64,000 nt of DNA from Theobroma cacao (taxonomy: Eukaryota; Streptophyta; Magnoliopsida; Malvales; Malvaceae). Shown one piece after another: positions 24,096 to 35,109 of this stretch (within the stretch, counting starts at the first letter, position 1; each line of letters begins with the position of its first letter). The position numbers and the translations under genes are program-made. Under the pieces are notes generated by a model, which had not been told where the DNA came from, made no database searches, and saw only the letters and a list, made by a program, of their open reading frames with translations. Location: positions 8,503,508-8,567,507 of the forward strand of contig NC_030857.1 in NCBI RefSeq assembly GCF_000208745.1. Reading direction: 5' to 3'.

Positions 24096-26785
24096 CTCAT
24101 TATTTTTAGATTTACTTGCATGGAATATTAGCAATAACAACATTTCAAAGAGAAAAGTAGGTTAAATATCCAATTTAAAATCTAATGTTTTTTGTCAAAA
24201 TTTCAATTCCAGGATGTAACTTATCACTTTTATCCAAATTGGAATGTAATTCTTTTTAAATATATCCATTTGAGGAAAATAAAGAAAAACAACTAGTAAA
24301 TACAATTAATAAATTTATCTAGGAATTGACCGATTCCGTGCTTTTGTTTTTCCAATCGCAATGGAATATAATAGGCACAGATATCACTAACTATATATGT
24401 GCGGTTTTTGATGGGGCAAAGATAGGTGACAAGTTTTGTAAATCCATTATTACTTTGATTCCTAAATCTAAATCCTTGGAAATTATCTCTCAATATAGTT
24501 CGATTAGTCTATTGCTTGTTATGTTTAAAATTCTCATGAAGGTCATTAGTAATCGTTTGAAACCATTCAAGCCAACTTGTTGAGGAAACACAGTCAAGCT
24601 TCATACTTGGAACACATATTACTAAGAATATTATTGTTGCATGGGAAATCATGCACTCTTTCAAAAAGAAGCAAGGCAGATCAAGGTGGATGATGATCAA
24701 GATAGATCTTGAAAAGGCTTACGATAGACTACATTGGAAATTTATTCATGACACGCTTGTAGATGCAAAAATACTTGAGTGTTTAATCAATATTATTGTT
24801 CGTAGCTAGAGTAGCAGTAATTCTCAAATTTTATGGAATGGGACAAGATCCAATAACTTCAAGCCTTCTAGGGGGTTCAACAAAGAGACCCTCTCTCTCC
24901 ATATCTTTTTGTATTGTGTATGAAAAGGTTATCTCACGGAATTAAAAATGCAACGGCTTAAGGTCTGTGGAAACCCATCAAGCTTAATAGACAAAAACGT
25001 CCATTTACCCATCTTTTCTCTATCGATGGTTTGATTTTATTTGCAAAGGCATCCACCTCTTAATATTAGAGGATTTATGTATGAGCTCGAGTGAAAAAGT
25101 GAATGCAGAAAAATCTTCATTCTACTGTTCAAAACATGTGGATCAGGGATTGATTCAAAGACTTATCGTGAGCTCTGACTTTACATATACAGATAATATG
25201 AGTAACTATGTGGGAATGCCATTATTCAGTGGACATAAAGGTTGTCATATGTTCAAACACTCAGAAGAAAAGGTCAAAAGTAGATTATTTTCTTGGAAAG
25301 CATCTACCTTATCCTTTGTTGGAAGATTTACATTAGTTAAGTTTATATTGTCTACAATTCCTTATTACGCCATGCAAACTATAGCCATCCCAATTGACGT
25401 GTGTAAGAGAATTGAAGCACTTTGTTGTCGATTCCTTTGGGGAGGTGATGGCAATTCGGAGAAAATTCATCTTATGCGATGAAATGAAATTTGTAGGCCA
25501 AAAGATGAAGGAGGTTTAAGAATTAGACAATTAACGATAATGAACAAGGCATTTCTTTTAAAAATGTGTTGGCAAATAGTCTCGAAACCCCAAGCTTTAT
25601 GGGTGAGATTGGTGAAGGCAAAATATAATTATGGAGTTTTTGCATGTCCTAATAGGTTACAATGCTCAAGCTCATCACACTTTTGGACTTTGATTACACG
25701 TTTGTGGGAAACATTCAGGAAAAATGTTCATTGGGCTATTGGTGACAGTCTCACAGTTCGATTCTAGATGCATACTTAGGTAGGTGAGTGACCACTAATG
25801 GAAGCTGTTGAGTTTTAGGTTGATTAGAATTCTAAATCTTATTTGATTAGGATTTTTGTTTGTATACAACATTAAGTAGTTGTATGGTTTTAAACTTCTT
25901 ATTCCACATCGAATCCTAATCACATTCTACTTTGAACTTTTATACTATAAAAGTAGATTTCTAGACTTTAGAATTGTAAATAGTGCTTTGAGAGCTCTAG
26001 AGAGGGAACATCTTGTAACTCTATCTTTTGCTCTAGGTGACTTTAGAATTCTAGACGCATACTTAGGTAGGTGAGTGACCACTAATGGAAGCTAACAAAA
26101 CAAAAGGTTTTATTTTTGAAGACCTTTGTTGAGTCAATAATTTTGTGATGTCTAATGATGAATGGGATTTTAATAGTTTATCTCTTTATCTTCCTTTTAA
26201 GGAGTAAACATTGTTTTAGAGAACTATTGCATCACATCAAGGTACCACATCGAATCAACCATACTGGGCTTTATCTTCTTCCAGTCTATTCACAATCGCA
26301 TTTGTATATGAGTTTATGCGAAAGAATTCATATTTGAATCCAGTTCCTAGTTTAGGGAGATGGCGAGTAGCTTGGAGTTAAGACCGTCCTTAGAGAATAC
26401 ATATGTTTTTGTTACAGTGTCTTCATAACTGATTGTTGACCAATAGAAATGATTCAAAAGACATTTGTCCAATGAGCCATTGTGCCCCTAATGTGGTCTA
26501 GTAGTTGAGTCTATCATTCATGTTCTCAAAGATTGCTTAAAGGCAAGTGCAACTTGGCGACGTCGTATACCATATGGTGTGACTCATTCCTTCTTTAATT
26601 TATGTAAAGCCAACTGGTTTTTATCACAATTAACTATGTCTAATAAAGAGAATAATGGTGCATGATGGGCTACAATATTTGTGACTACTTGTTAGTTTTT
26701 ATGGAAATTGAGGAACACTTTCATTTTTGAAAATGCTAATGTTCAGATTAAGAAGAGATTATCGCTAATTTACAGCATGGTCTTG
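24096..26785 (+). mobile_element. L1-type LINE, 5' part (endonuclease stub, reverse transcriptase, zinc-knuckle region)
   Basis: Plus strand. A short stub near 24112-24170 (LLAWNISNNNISKRK) resembles the start of the AP endonuclease; the rest of that domain is deleted. From about 24350 comes the reverse transcriptase: KSIITLIPKSKS, VISNRLKPF, IKIDLEKAYDRLHW, and a palm motif reading FSIDGLILFAKA where FADDLILF is expected, so the catalytic Asp pair is lost. The LINE connection region follows (SWKASTLSFVGRFTLVK, then CCRFLWGG) to about 25767. More stops follow. It resumes at 30440 after the gypsy element. Dead copy. Confidence 0.85.
25761..26093. repeat. 241 bp insertion flanked by 46 bp direct repeats, inside the LINE
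   Basis: Bases 25761-25806 and 26048-26093 are the same 46 bp of LINE sequence with one mismatch, around 241 bp of foreign DNA (25807-26047). The insert contains GAGAGCTCTAGAGAGGGAAC and a TTGTAACTCTATC word. The same passage, diverged, occurs at about 51327-51390. Forty-six base pairs is far longer than a normal LTR or MITE target duplication. It may be an LTR-type fragment with secondary rearrangement, or a long-duplication retroposition. Confidence 0.6.
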
Positions 26786-26812
26786 TGTTGTCGATTTTGC
26801 CCACGTAAGTAT

Positions 26813-27930
26813 TGTTGGTCCCAAGTAAATGTGCTAGAGGGGGTGAATAGCACTGTTTAGCTCTTACTAAAATTTACTTCTAGTTGGGGACAAATGCAAG
26901 ATAAAAGAAAGATTTAAAGATGAATGAAAAACAAAAAATAGGGTAAACAATCACACCAGAATTTATAGTTGGTTCGGTTCAAGACCTACATCTACTACCT
27001 TGATTGTTCAACCAAGGATTTTTCAAACCAATCTAATATGAACGGTGAAATTCACAAGCTTTCACCAAGCTTTTACAATAGCTTTTACCCGGCTCATCGA
27101 AAACCTTTCACAAGGGTTTTTATCGAGATCAACCAAAACCCAACAACTAACTTTTTTAGGCTAAGTTAGAATCTATACACTCAATCAAGCAATCCAAGTC
27201 TGAATAAATCCCTTAGAGTGTATCGCACACTCTAAGTATATAAGAAGAAGAAAAATAAAGGTGTACCTATGATCACTGATTTGATCTAAATGGTACAAAG
27301 TGAAGTGCTTATCTCAAACACAAAGATAGAAGTGAAGTGCAGTAAGAGTGCAGAGAGTTTTTGCTGATTTTTGAGCTATTTTGGGACTTGGAAGCCTTGT
27401 ATTTTCTCTCTATATGTTTTCTAACCGTTGGAAGACCCTTTTATACTTGGAGAAACAACTTTGATGGCAGTTTGACAATTTTTGGCCGTTGGAAACAGTT
27501 GAGATATGGTTCTAGTCGTTAATATGTCTTCTAATGCTCAAGTTTAAATTACAAACAAAGAGCTCTTAGTCTACTAACTTTCTTCTTAGTCGATTAAGTT
27601 GGATCTGTCTTTTGATCTCAGTTTCTGCAAAGAGCACTTAGTCGATTAACTTATTTCTTGGTCGACTAAATCGGTTTTGTTTCTCAATATTCTTCAGCCT
27701 GCCATTTCTCCAATTTGAATTTTAGTCAACCAATACTCTTCATTATTCAACTAAGGACATTCCTTTTTGTTGATCAATCATTTTTTCAAATTCATATGAT
27801 TTTTTATACACACTTTTGACGGATTGATTTATTATTTGCATATAATTTTTGTCCTGCACACTTAAGTAGAGATATTAGACACAAATGAATGGAAATATTT
27901 TATTATCATCAAAAACTAATGGAACCAACA
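26813..27930. mobile_element. Copia-type solo LTR, 1118 bp, nested in the gypsy remnant
   Basis: Begins TGTTGGTCCC and ends GGAACCAACA (inverted TGTTGG/CCAACA), flanked by a perfect AGTAT duplication (26808-26812 and 27931-27935). The GTGCTAGAGGGGGTGAATAG word near its start is, from memory, widespread in plant copia LTRs. No internal region. It carries a cluster of TTAGTCGACTAA palindromes at 27564-27768. Confidence 0.85.
27564..27768. repeat. Cluster of TTAGTCGACTAA palindromes in a copia-type LTR
   Basis: Six copies with 0-4 mismatches (for example CTTAGTCGATTAAG, TTGGTCGACTAAA, CTTAGTCTACTAAC) separated by 10-50 bp of unrelated sequence. Confidence 0.7.
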
Positions 27931-27974
27931 AGTATACATATCAAATAAGTAATAAGAATTATAATCAAACAAGT

Positions 27975-28650
27975 ATACCCATTCAACCCATTGTAGAAAG
28001 TTTGCACCAGAAACCACTTTGGAAGACCCGGATGAGGACAACGCTAAAATAATTTTTTGTATCTTTCCCCAGCTTCGTACAACGATTATGAATCTTGCTG
28101 CATGAATGATGTAATATCATTCCTCATTTTCGTTATCTTAGCCGAAAGAAAAAAATTTAGCAAGGAACTTCTGAGCAAGATCATCCCATGTCATTATTGA
28201 GCCAATAAGGAACGCATTCAGCATGCTTTAGCTTTATCCCACAATAAGAGAGGAAAAAGCCTAAAACGAATTACATCATCTGTGACACCATTGTGGTTTA
28301 ATGTGTCACAAATCTCAAAAAGTTTGACATATGGCCATAGGGATCATCATTTGGAAGGCCCTCAAACTGAATTGAGGTTTGAATCATGGTGATGATAGTC
28401 AGGTTTGTCTCAAAATTGTTTGCTTGAATAGCTGGCCTTCGAATGCTTGATGGAATTCGTTGTACAAAAAGAACAGTATAATCCATTAAGCAACGATTGT
28501 CAGCTACTACACACTCTTGAATTTGTTGTTGACCCTGTTGATCAGCCATTATATTTATTGGAGAAACACCTTGTTGATTTTCTCGTTGAAGTCTACGAAA
28601 TGTTCTCTCAATTTCTGAATCATACGAAAAATCTCCAAGTTGTTTGCTAT
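27975..28650 (-). pseudogene. gag fragment, Ty3/gypsy (Tat/Athila-like)
   Basis: On the minus strand a degraded gag reads through IERTFRRLQRENQQ (about 28600), a Gln-rich stretch, then IQTSIQFEGLPNDDPYGHMS and a continued capsid region with stops, ending near 27975 with LVQTFYNGLN. The arrangement (basic N-terminus, then F.GLP..DPN.H and QTFYNGL) is that of the plant retrotransposon gag capsid domain. At least three stops; zinc knuckle and everything downstream are deleted. Confidence 0.8.
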
Positions 28651-28749
28651 TCTCATACAACGACTGAACATACTTGTAAAACAAAGAAATAAAACTTAAA
28701 TTAAGACTAATCTGTAAAATTTTAATATTAGTTACTAACAAAGAAAATA

Positions 28750-28776
28750 AAATCCCCCGCAACAGTACCAAAAACT
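28750..28776 (-). other. Primer-binding-site-like sequence of the gypsy element
   Basis: Directly inside the LTR edge the minus strand reads TGGTACTGTTGCGGGGGA. It resembles TGGCGCCGTTGCCGGGGA, the primer-binding site (tRNA-Asp type) of many plant Tat/Athila elements, with three changes. It sets the orientation of the LTR family. Confidence 0.7.
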
Positions 28777-30434
28777 TGTTGTTGATTTTACACACACAAA
28801 TATACGTATCAAACAAGTAATATAAACAGTAAGTATCGATTATCGTTCCCACAATGATTTGTTTCTAAAGTTTCACTAAATACTAAAATTATATAACAAT
28901 TTAGTCTTGTTTAAGTTAACCGACAATTACAAAAACACTAATCAAAGATAAAATTGAAACAAAGAAACAAGAAATTAACCAACAAAAACTAAATATAATG
29001 AGAAAAGCAATAGATTAAAGACCTAGGATTATAGGTTCATTCAACATTTCATCTGATATTAGCTTTTCTTGTTATTTATTTTTTCTTAGTGATTTTACAA
29101 ACCTAAAATCTAAAGCTATAGACAAGTCTCCGTCGAGATGCTTGTACAAATACTTAACTTAATCAGTTCACTATATGTTTGTAGGAATCAATTAAATTAA
29201 GTTCATTAAGCAAGTATCCTAATTTGGCTATGTATGTCAATTGGCGTATGTCTACCCGAATAGCGAATCAGATCACCTAAATAACATGAACATACACTAT
29301 TCAAATCTTAGTCCAACCTAAAATCTCTCTGTTAAGTTCAATTAAATTCACAAATCAATTAATTGTTGGCCAAGCAATTAAAGGCATTAAAAACATATTT
29401 AAATAAGTAAAATGATATGCATTCATGATAAATAACAAAAAAAAAAAATTTCAGAGTATATGTTGAAATCTACCATAATCCTAGATAAGCAAATTAGTTC
29501 ATAATATCTAAATAAAACACTCTCCAAAAAAATTTAGCCATGAATTCAAAACAAGAAAATAAGAATAACGCAAAAGGAGAGAAAGAAACTAATGTTAAAT
29601 GCTAGTGAATCTCGAAACTCTCTCAATTGCTCTTGAATTCTTGATTGATTCATAGTTTCAATTCTCTAAAAAAGATGTTGCTGTCTCCCCCCTGAATGCT
29701 CTCAAAAAGGCTCTTAAATATGTGCAAGGGTGCCTACTTTCCAATTTTCCATCAAAAGCTTAATTATTGATATTGGGGTGGCACTGCTACGCCATGACAA
29801 GTTGTGGTAGCGTCATGGGCTCGCGGCACTCCTTTTCTAGCACTAAGATGTCGTGCTCTCAGCCACTTGTATGATGCACCCATCTTGCCTAGCGCTGCGG
29901 CCACAAGCTTCCAACACTGCAGTGGTGGGCTTTTCAGCTCCGTGGCCTTAAGTGACTTGGTGACGCGGCCTCAATTACTGTGCTGCCTTGTGCGCAGTCT
30001 GCATCTGTCTATTATTTTCAGACATAATTTTTACCTTGATTTGGTCCAAACTAGGTAAAGTAGTAAACATGAAAGTTGTAGCCCATTCTCTAAACTTTCC
30101 AATGAATTAAAAATAACATCAATTGGACTTCCACAGCTCAAGTTATCGTTAAATTACCGTATCATATATGAATAACACATTCACCATACTTGTGCTATCA
30201 TAACTCAATTTCACCTTGCTCATCACATATCCTACACATAACCATGAGAGAAATCAACATTAACTCTTGTTAAAATAAATTAAACCAAAACAACTTAATT
30301 TAACTATTCAACATAAAATCTAACTTAACTTAAAACAACAACTAAAATGCTCAAATCCAAACCTAAAACTCAAAGATTTAGCTACTAAAGTCCCCAAAAT
30401 GAGTTAAAAATAACTCTATATAACAGAGTTATCA
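28777..30434 (-). mobile_element. 5' LTR of the gypsy remnant (family A), 1658 bp
   Basis: On the plus strand it starts TGTTGTTGATTTTAC and ends AGAGTTATCA. Same family as 627-2104 and 46899-48469: all three share the start block, a middle passage containing AAAGTTGTAG...CTTTCCAATG (1755-1800, 30070-30110, 48085-48130) and the AACTCTATATAA end. Its inner side has no target duplication, as expected for one LTR of a longer element. Confidence 0.85.
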
Positions 30435-30439
30435 TCTTG

Positions 30440-31060
30440 GCGGTGCATTTTGAATTCCCAACTGATCTTGTAAGTAGAAGACTATTGTCTGGTACTCAAG
30501 AGGAATTCCTGATTGGTTGGACTGCACCTACTGCCGATTGGATTTCTTTAAATTCTGATGGTGCTTATAGAAAATCCACTGAACAAACGACTGCTAGTGG
30601 TGTTTTGAGAGACTCAGCTAGCCAATGGAGAAGGGGTTTTGCATTGAGGTTGTGAAAATGTATTGCTTACGGAGTTGAATTATGGGGAGTTTGTCGTGGA
30701 CTCCAATATGCATGGGATCTTGGTTTTCGAAAGATTGAGCTTTAGGTTGACAGTAAGTTAGTGGTTCAAGCAATGTCATCTCCGTTGAGTCACCTATTTT
30801 CAAACTCAGATTTGAGCCAAGCAATCCATGGTTTGATTCAAAGACAATGGGAAGTTCGTTTTTATCATGTCTATAAGGAAGGAAATATAGTTGTTGATTT
30901 TATGACAAACGAGGGTTTTTCAATTTCTAAAAGTTTTTTATCATATGTCAATCCTCCTGAGAAGGCTAGAAACTTACTGCTGAACAATGTAATCGGGTCT
31001 CTTTCCCATGAATGATTAGACAATAAAATCTTATGATCTCCCTACAAAACTAAAAATAAA
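30440..31060 (+). mobile_element. L1-type LINE, 3' part with RNase H
   Basis: Continues the LINE of 24096-26785. The frame gives WISLNSDGA (first RNase H Asp), YGVELWGVCRGLQYAWDLGF (Glu region), a KLVVQAM helix, IQRQWEVRFYHVYKEGNIVVDFM (final Asp in the HV.REGN..AD motif) and ends at a stop at 31015. One frame break occurs near 30652. An A-rich tail with TAAAAATAAAAAATAAAA follows (31043-31070). Plant L1 elements often carry this extra RNase H after the reverse transcriptase. Confidence 0.85.
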
Positions 31061-31069
31061 AAATAAAAC

Positions 31070-32037
31070 TAACAGTTATTACATGAAGGTAATTCTTAAC
31101 AAATATAGATTCCCTTATTTCTTTTTGCTCAATTAGATTCCTTTATTTCTATTAATAATAATTTATTAACTTTTATCATATTTTTTTTAAACAAATAAAA
31201 TTGAAAAAAATTACATTCTAATTTAAACGAAATAATGAATTGAGTTTTGAAGTGAAAAATTTGTCCAACCGTAAATTTTAAAAAGAATATTTAACCGGAA
31301 AGTATATTGTTTAAAAAATTAGAAAAACTTTGGGTAATTGTAATCATAGTATATTGTCAAAGGAGTTTGTATTTTGAACCCTTTAGGATCTATAAAATCT
31401 AATGTCAATGAATATAGAACACAAAAATTGTGGACCAACTACACTTTATAAAAGAAATTTTAACTTTGTGACTTAAGACCATACAATTGAAAGAAAATAA
31501 TGATAGCTATCAGTTCTCCTTTTGCTGCTTTTTTCAGAAGAATTTCTTCGAAGCATGTCTTTAAAAAATTTGAGCAAAGGTATACTTTATTTATTTATTT
31601 ATTTTGTTCTCCATATTCTCTTAGATTAGAGGGTCGGCATAAATTATAAAACTTCGACCCTTTCTCACTATATCTTGCGTGGCAGCTCTCCAGACTGAGG
31701 CACCGCCTTCCGTAGTCATGAATCATTCATTAATGAATATTGCAACTAAGAATTTTTTATGGGATTTTATTTTTTCAGAGAGAAAACTATTAGATAAGAT
31801 GCTATATTAATTTGTAAATGGAAGATAAGATGGTGAGGATATATATGGTGAGGAATAGTATCTAAAATATTTGAGCACGGGATCAAGTAATAATTCAAAA
31901 TTTTGATTGGATTGTTATAGGTTCGGTTATCCTATTGAATTATAGTGTCCAAGTTAAGATATTTATAAAAGTAATAGATATTTTACCCGTTAATATCTCT
32001 GATCTCTTTTTGTATTAAAACAGGAGAAGAATGAGAT
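31070..32037. other. Intergenic, AT-rich
   Basis: No gene I can support. A short open stretch at 31500-31579 (27 codons, Ser/Arg/Phe-rich, followed by GGTATAC) could be mistaken for a first exon encoding a mitochondrial presequence, but nothing downstream supports it. Confidence 0.4.
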
Positions 32038-32740
32038 GTCAGTTGACCATTTAACAGAATAAGGTGCTGGAACAAGTTCTGCCATGCCCCCTGTTATTGC
32101 TAATACCGACAGACACAGCTGGGTAGGATGCTCGAGCAGCTGGTTTGTCATCCATGGATTCCTCTCGGCGGAGAACATCGGGACCCTTGATGAATTCTGG
32201 AAGTAATGCAAAGCAGAAAAGTCCAGTTGCAAATGACCCTGTAATTACTAAAGATTCTATGTTTATGGGGCAGTGGGGTGGATCCTCTTCAAGGCGAGTT
32301 GCTGTTTCTAGCAGTCGTGATGCATTTGCTGGTAGTGAGGCTGACCCCCAGCGTTCTCGTAGAACCGATGCTAGCCCTGGAGCATTGCACAAAATTTCAA
32401 GACAACAACAAAGTCCTGTTGAATCTGCTGACGCAAAGCGGACATTGTCTGGGAGAAATACATCTCATGTCAAGAACTACGAAACCGCGCTCAAGGGAAT
32501 CGAGGGCCTGCAATTTGAAAGTGATGACAGAGTTCATTATTAAATGCTGAGCTATATGAATTGTTGCAAACCAAGAAATGGCTGATGTACTACTACTACA
32601 TTTTACAACAGAGTATGTTTCCTTCTTTGGGGGGTTGAGTTTTCAAGAAATTTGTAACTTGGGAACTCCTGATTTGATCTCAGTGCACCCAAAGCATAAA
32701 GCTTGTGAAGTGAAATTTGACTGCATCGAAAAAAAAAAAA
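32038..32740 (+). pseudogene. Casein kinase I-like C-terminal retrocopy
   Basis: The frame 32145-32543 (132 aa) reads SSMDSSRRRTSGPLMNSGS, KQKSPVANDPVITKDSMF, SSSRDAFAGSEADPQRSRRTDASPGALH and ends NYETALKGIEGLQFESDDRVHY. This is the Ser-rich regulatory tail of plant casein kinase I-like (CKL) proteins. The kinase domain is absent. Related codons continue upstream to about 32040 out of frame. After the stop comes about 190 bp like a 3' UTR, then a run of 12 A (32729-32740). A 5'-truncated, intron-free copy ending in poly(A) suggests an L1-mobilised mRNA. A weak flanking duplication (11 of 13 bases: AGAAGAATGAGAT at 32025 against AGAAGAGAGAGAT at 32740) agrees. It could instead be the last exons of a broken gene. 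Confidence 0.7.
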
Positions 32741-32744
32741 GAAG

Positions 32745-34860
32745 AGAGAGATAAGTTGAGAAAATGGGGTTACCTTATTTTTATCTCTCTCGCAATTGAT
32801 GTTTTCATTAATTAAGCTTTAACTTGAGCTTAAGCTTTGCTGCTTTATCATTTAAGCTCAAGCTTACCTTATTCAATCTTTGCCTGAAACTTGAGTTAAA
32901 GTAAAATGAAAAAAAATTCAAGCTCGAGCTATATAACGTTTGGTTTGTTTAAAATTCGATCACGTTTATGATTCTAAACGTAACAAGATATGAAAAAAGA
33001 AAAGTCCAAGTATGAAAAATAAAAGTGATTCATATGATGGTTTAGAATTCAAGTAAAATTTTTTATTGCAACAGGAAAAAGAAAAAGATTAGCAAACAAA
33101 TGGTATTGGGCACTTTGATCAAGCCGCTGAGATTCAAATGGCATGCAACTGATGGTAAGCTTAATTTGGGGGTCAAAATCAAATTTAAAATCTTGATAGT
33201 TGACAGTAGAGCTAACTTAATATATGTTATATTATATATATATATATATATAAATAATTATTAAAATTTACAATTTTGACTTGATCTCAAATGTCTAAAG
33301 CCTGAGGATAATGGCGTAAAAGTTATTTATACAAGGAGATGGTCTAAGTGTCCAAGGTACAATGGGTTACAAGGAGAATTGAGGTAAAAAAGTCGTTGAA
33401 TAACTCCGAATTCATAAAGAAGAAGGGTTAGAATTTTCATTGGATGTATGGAAGGGAAGAATCAGAGGTTTGTCTGTTCGTTTAAGGGTCTCAATCATGG
33501 ACGTTGAGGAGTCCTGGGCCCACCGTCGCGCCTATCTTAGCCGTTTTCTTCTAGGCATTTTGACATCTAGGAGTAGTATATACGGTATTGTCATTATGAG
33601 ACTCGATGCTTTGTGTTTGCCATTCGTCAAAGAAATTTGGGTTATCATCATCGTTCATATGTTAGAAAATGGCATCATTAAAATCATGATTTTTGCTCAT
33701 TAGCATGCCAATTCCCCTAACCACATGATCCTTCCATTGGTTTTAACACAACTTTAAGAGCTTTATTTCTCGTTTTTAATGTCACGCTCACACTTTCAGA
33801 TAATAACCATTTAAAGTTTCAAACCCTTTTGTTCGTCCTTGATGAAGCCATTTCAACTTTTTTTTTTTGGCATACACCAAAGCTTTTTCAATTTAACTAA
33901 TTACTCGCCACCACCACCCCACATCTTTCTACCTAGGGTTTGAATTAACTTTATAGATTAAGAACTATGAATTTAATTTGCATGCTACTTCTAACATATA
34001 GTATCTTAGACTTTGCATGTTATATCAACAGGAATTCCATGATTAAAAGCAATAAATTATTCCTACCTCCAAAAAATAAAAGTAATTTATTATCCTAAAA
34101 AAAACAAAGGAATGTACATTTTGATTAGAGTGTCACCAATATTTGTTCAATGTAGAGAACCTCGAGTCCCATTCAAAGACCTTTTTTTTTAAGAACTTTG
34201 TTAACAAGTACTAATTATAATCATTGATCAAGATGTTATTCTATAATTTAAAAATTATTTTTCTCCTTCCATCCCATTTTATTTGATAAAATTCTATGTG
34301 TGGATATTATTTTTTATAATAATAACTATGGTTACACATTATTTTTTTTTTAAATTATGTACATCGATTTGGTGTGGTGGTTGATGCTAATGACTTTTTA
34401 TTCTCTATTTTTGGTTGTGACTTTAATATGACTTTGGTGCTGTTAGTTTTATGTTCTGGGTATGGTTTAAGTATGATTCTAGTGTTAAATTGTTTTTTTT
34501 TATTCTGTTTTATTTTGTAAGGTATTCAAATAATCTTTTATTGGGATGTTCGTAAATTTGCTTTCAATATGTCTAGTTTTGATATAGACCTAGTCTTGTA
34601 TCAACTTTTTGATATGTTATTAAATGAATCCATTTGATTGAAAAAAAGAATAACTTAATTTTGATTTGGATTCTAATTTTAATCTTTGAACTATTTTTAA
34701 CAGAAAATTTCATGAATATCACCTAAACAACTTTAACTAACACCTTACCTTATATTTAAGTTATTTTTTATCAAATTCAAGATAAAATAATAGTATGATT
34801 TTAGGAATAAGAGCTAATTAAGGATTGGTTGAAAGATGGAAGAAAATGAATGAAGGCAAC
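32745..34860. other. Intergenic; no gene seen
   Basis: AT-rich with a TA run (33228-33252) and AAGCTT/GAGCTT-rich DNA near 32810-32935. An 87-codon plus-strand frame at 33440-33703 has no recognisable features. The stretch 34380-34660 ends TTAAATGAATCCATTTGATTGAAAAAAAG, which resembles a LINE 3' tail, but I cannot show coding sequence. Confidence 0.4.
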
Positions 34861-34882
34861 CTCTGCACAAAGTGTGAGCACT

Positions 34883-35098
34883 TTATACAGAAGGGGAAGC
34901 TCCCATTCCCATATTAAATTGACTCAAAAAGGTCGAAGAAGCAAACAAAGGAGACTGAGCTAAAGGCACTGCCCTTGCTGAGCAGAGGCTTTGGTCATGA
35001 AATGACAAAAATGCCATACAGGAACTGACAGCTGATCCTTCACCAGGGTGTGCTGCTATCAACTGAATCATTTCCAATGATGAATATAGCCCACACAT
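34883..35098 (-). other. Possible gene fragment, unrecognised (71 codons)
   Basis: The minus-strand frame is open for 71 codons with balanced composition, unlike the AT-rich DNA around it, and ends in a stop. The block 34840-35110 is clearly less AT-rich than its flanks. I do not recognise the protein. It may be an exon or pseudogene fragment, or part of a non-coding transcript. Confidence 0.2.
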
Positions 35099-35109
35099 CC
35101 CCCAATCTC

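Larger units (their letters stand above)
26786..30434 (-). mobile_element. Ty3/gypsy remnant (family A) inserted in the LINE
   Basis: Flanked by a perfect 5 bp duplication TCTTG (26781-26785 and 30435-30439). On the minus strand the order is: 5' LTR (30434-28777), a primer-binding-like site, gag (about 28650-27975), a large deletion, then the last bases of the 3' LTR (27973-27931 plus 26812-26786), which begin TGTTGTCGATTTTGC on the plus strand like the 28777 LTR. Removing it joins the LINE in frame (Ser-Met-Val-Leu-Ala-Val-His). A copia-type solo LTR (26813-27930) interrupts the small 3' LTR stub. pol is completely missing. Confidence 0.85.

Noticed and set aside
31500..31579. Possible first exon with a mitochondrial-presequence-like start
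   Set aside because: No downstream exon, no conserved domain; one short stretch is not enough.
33440..33703. 87-codon plus-strand frame
   Set aside because: No domain, no transcript-like features, and flanking DNA gives no support.
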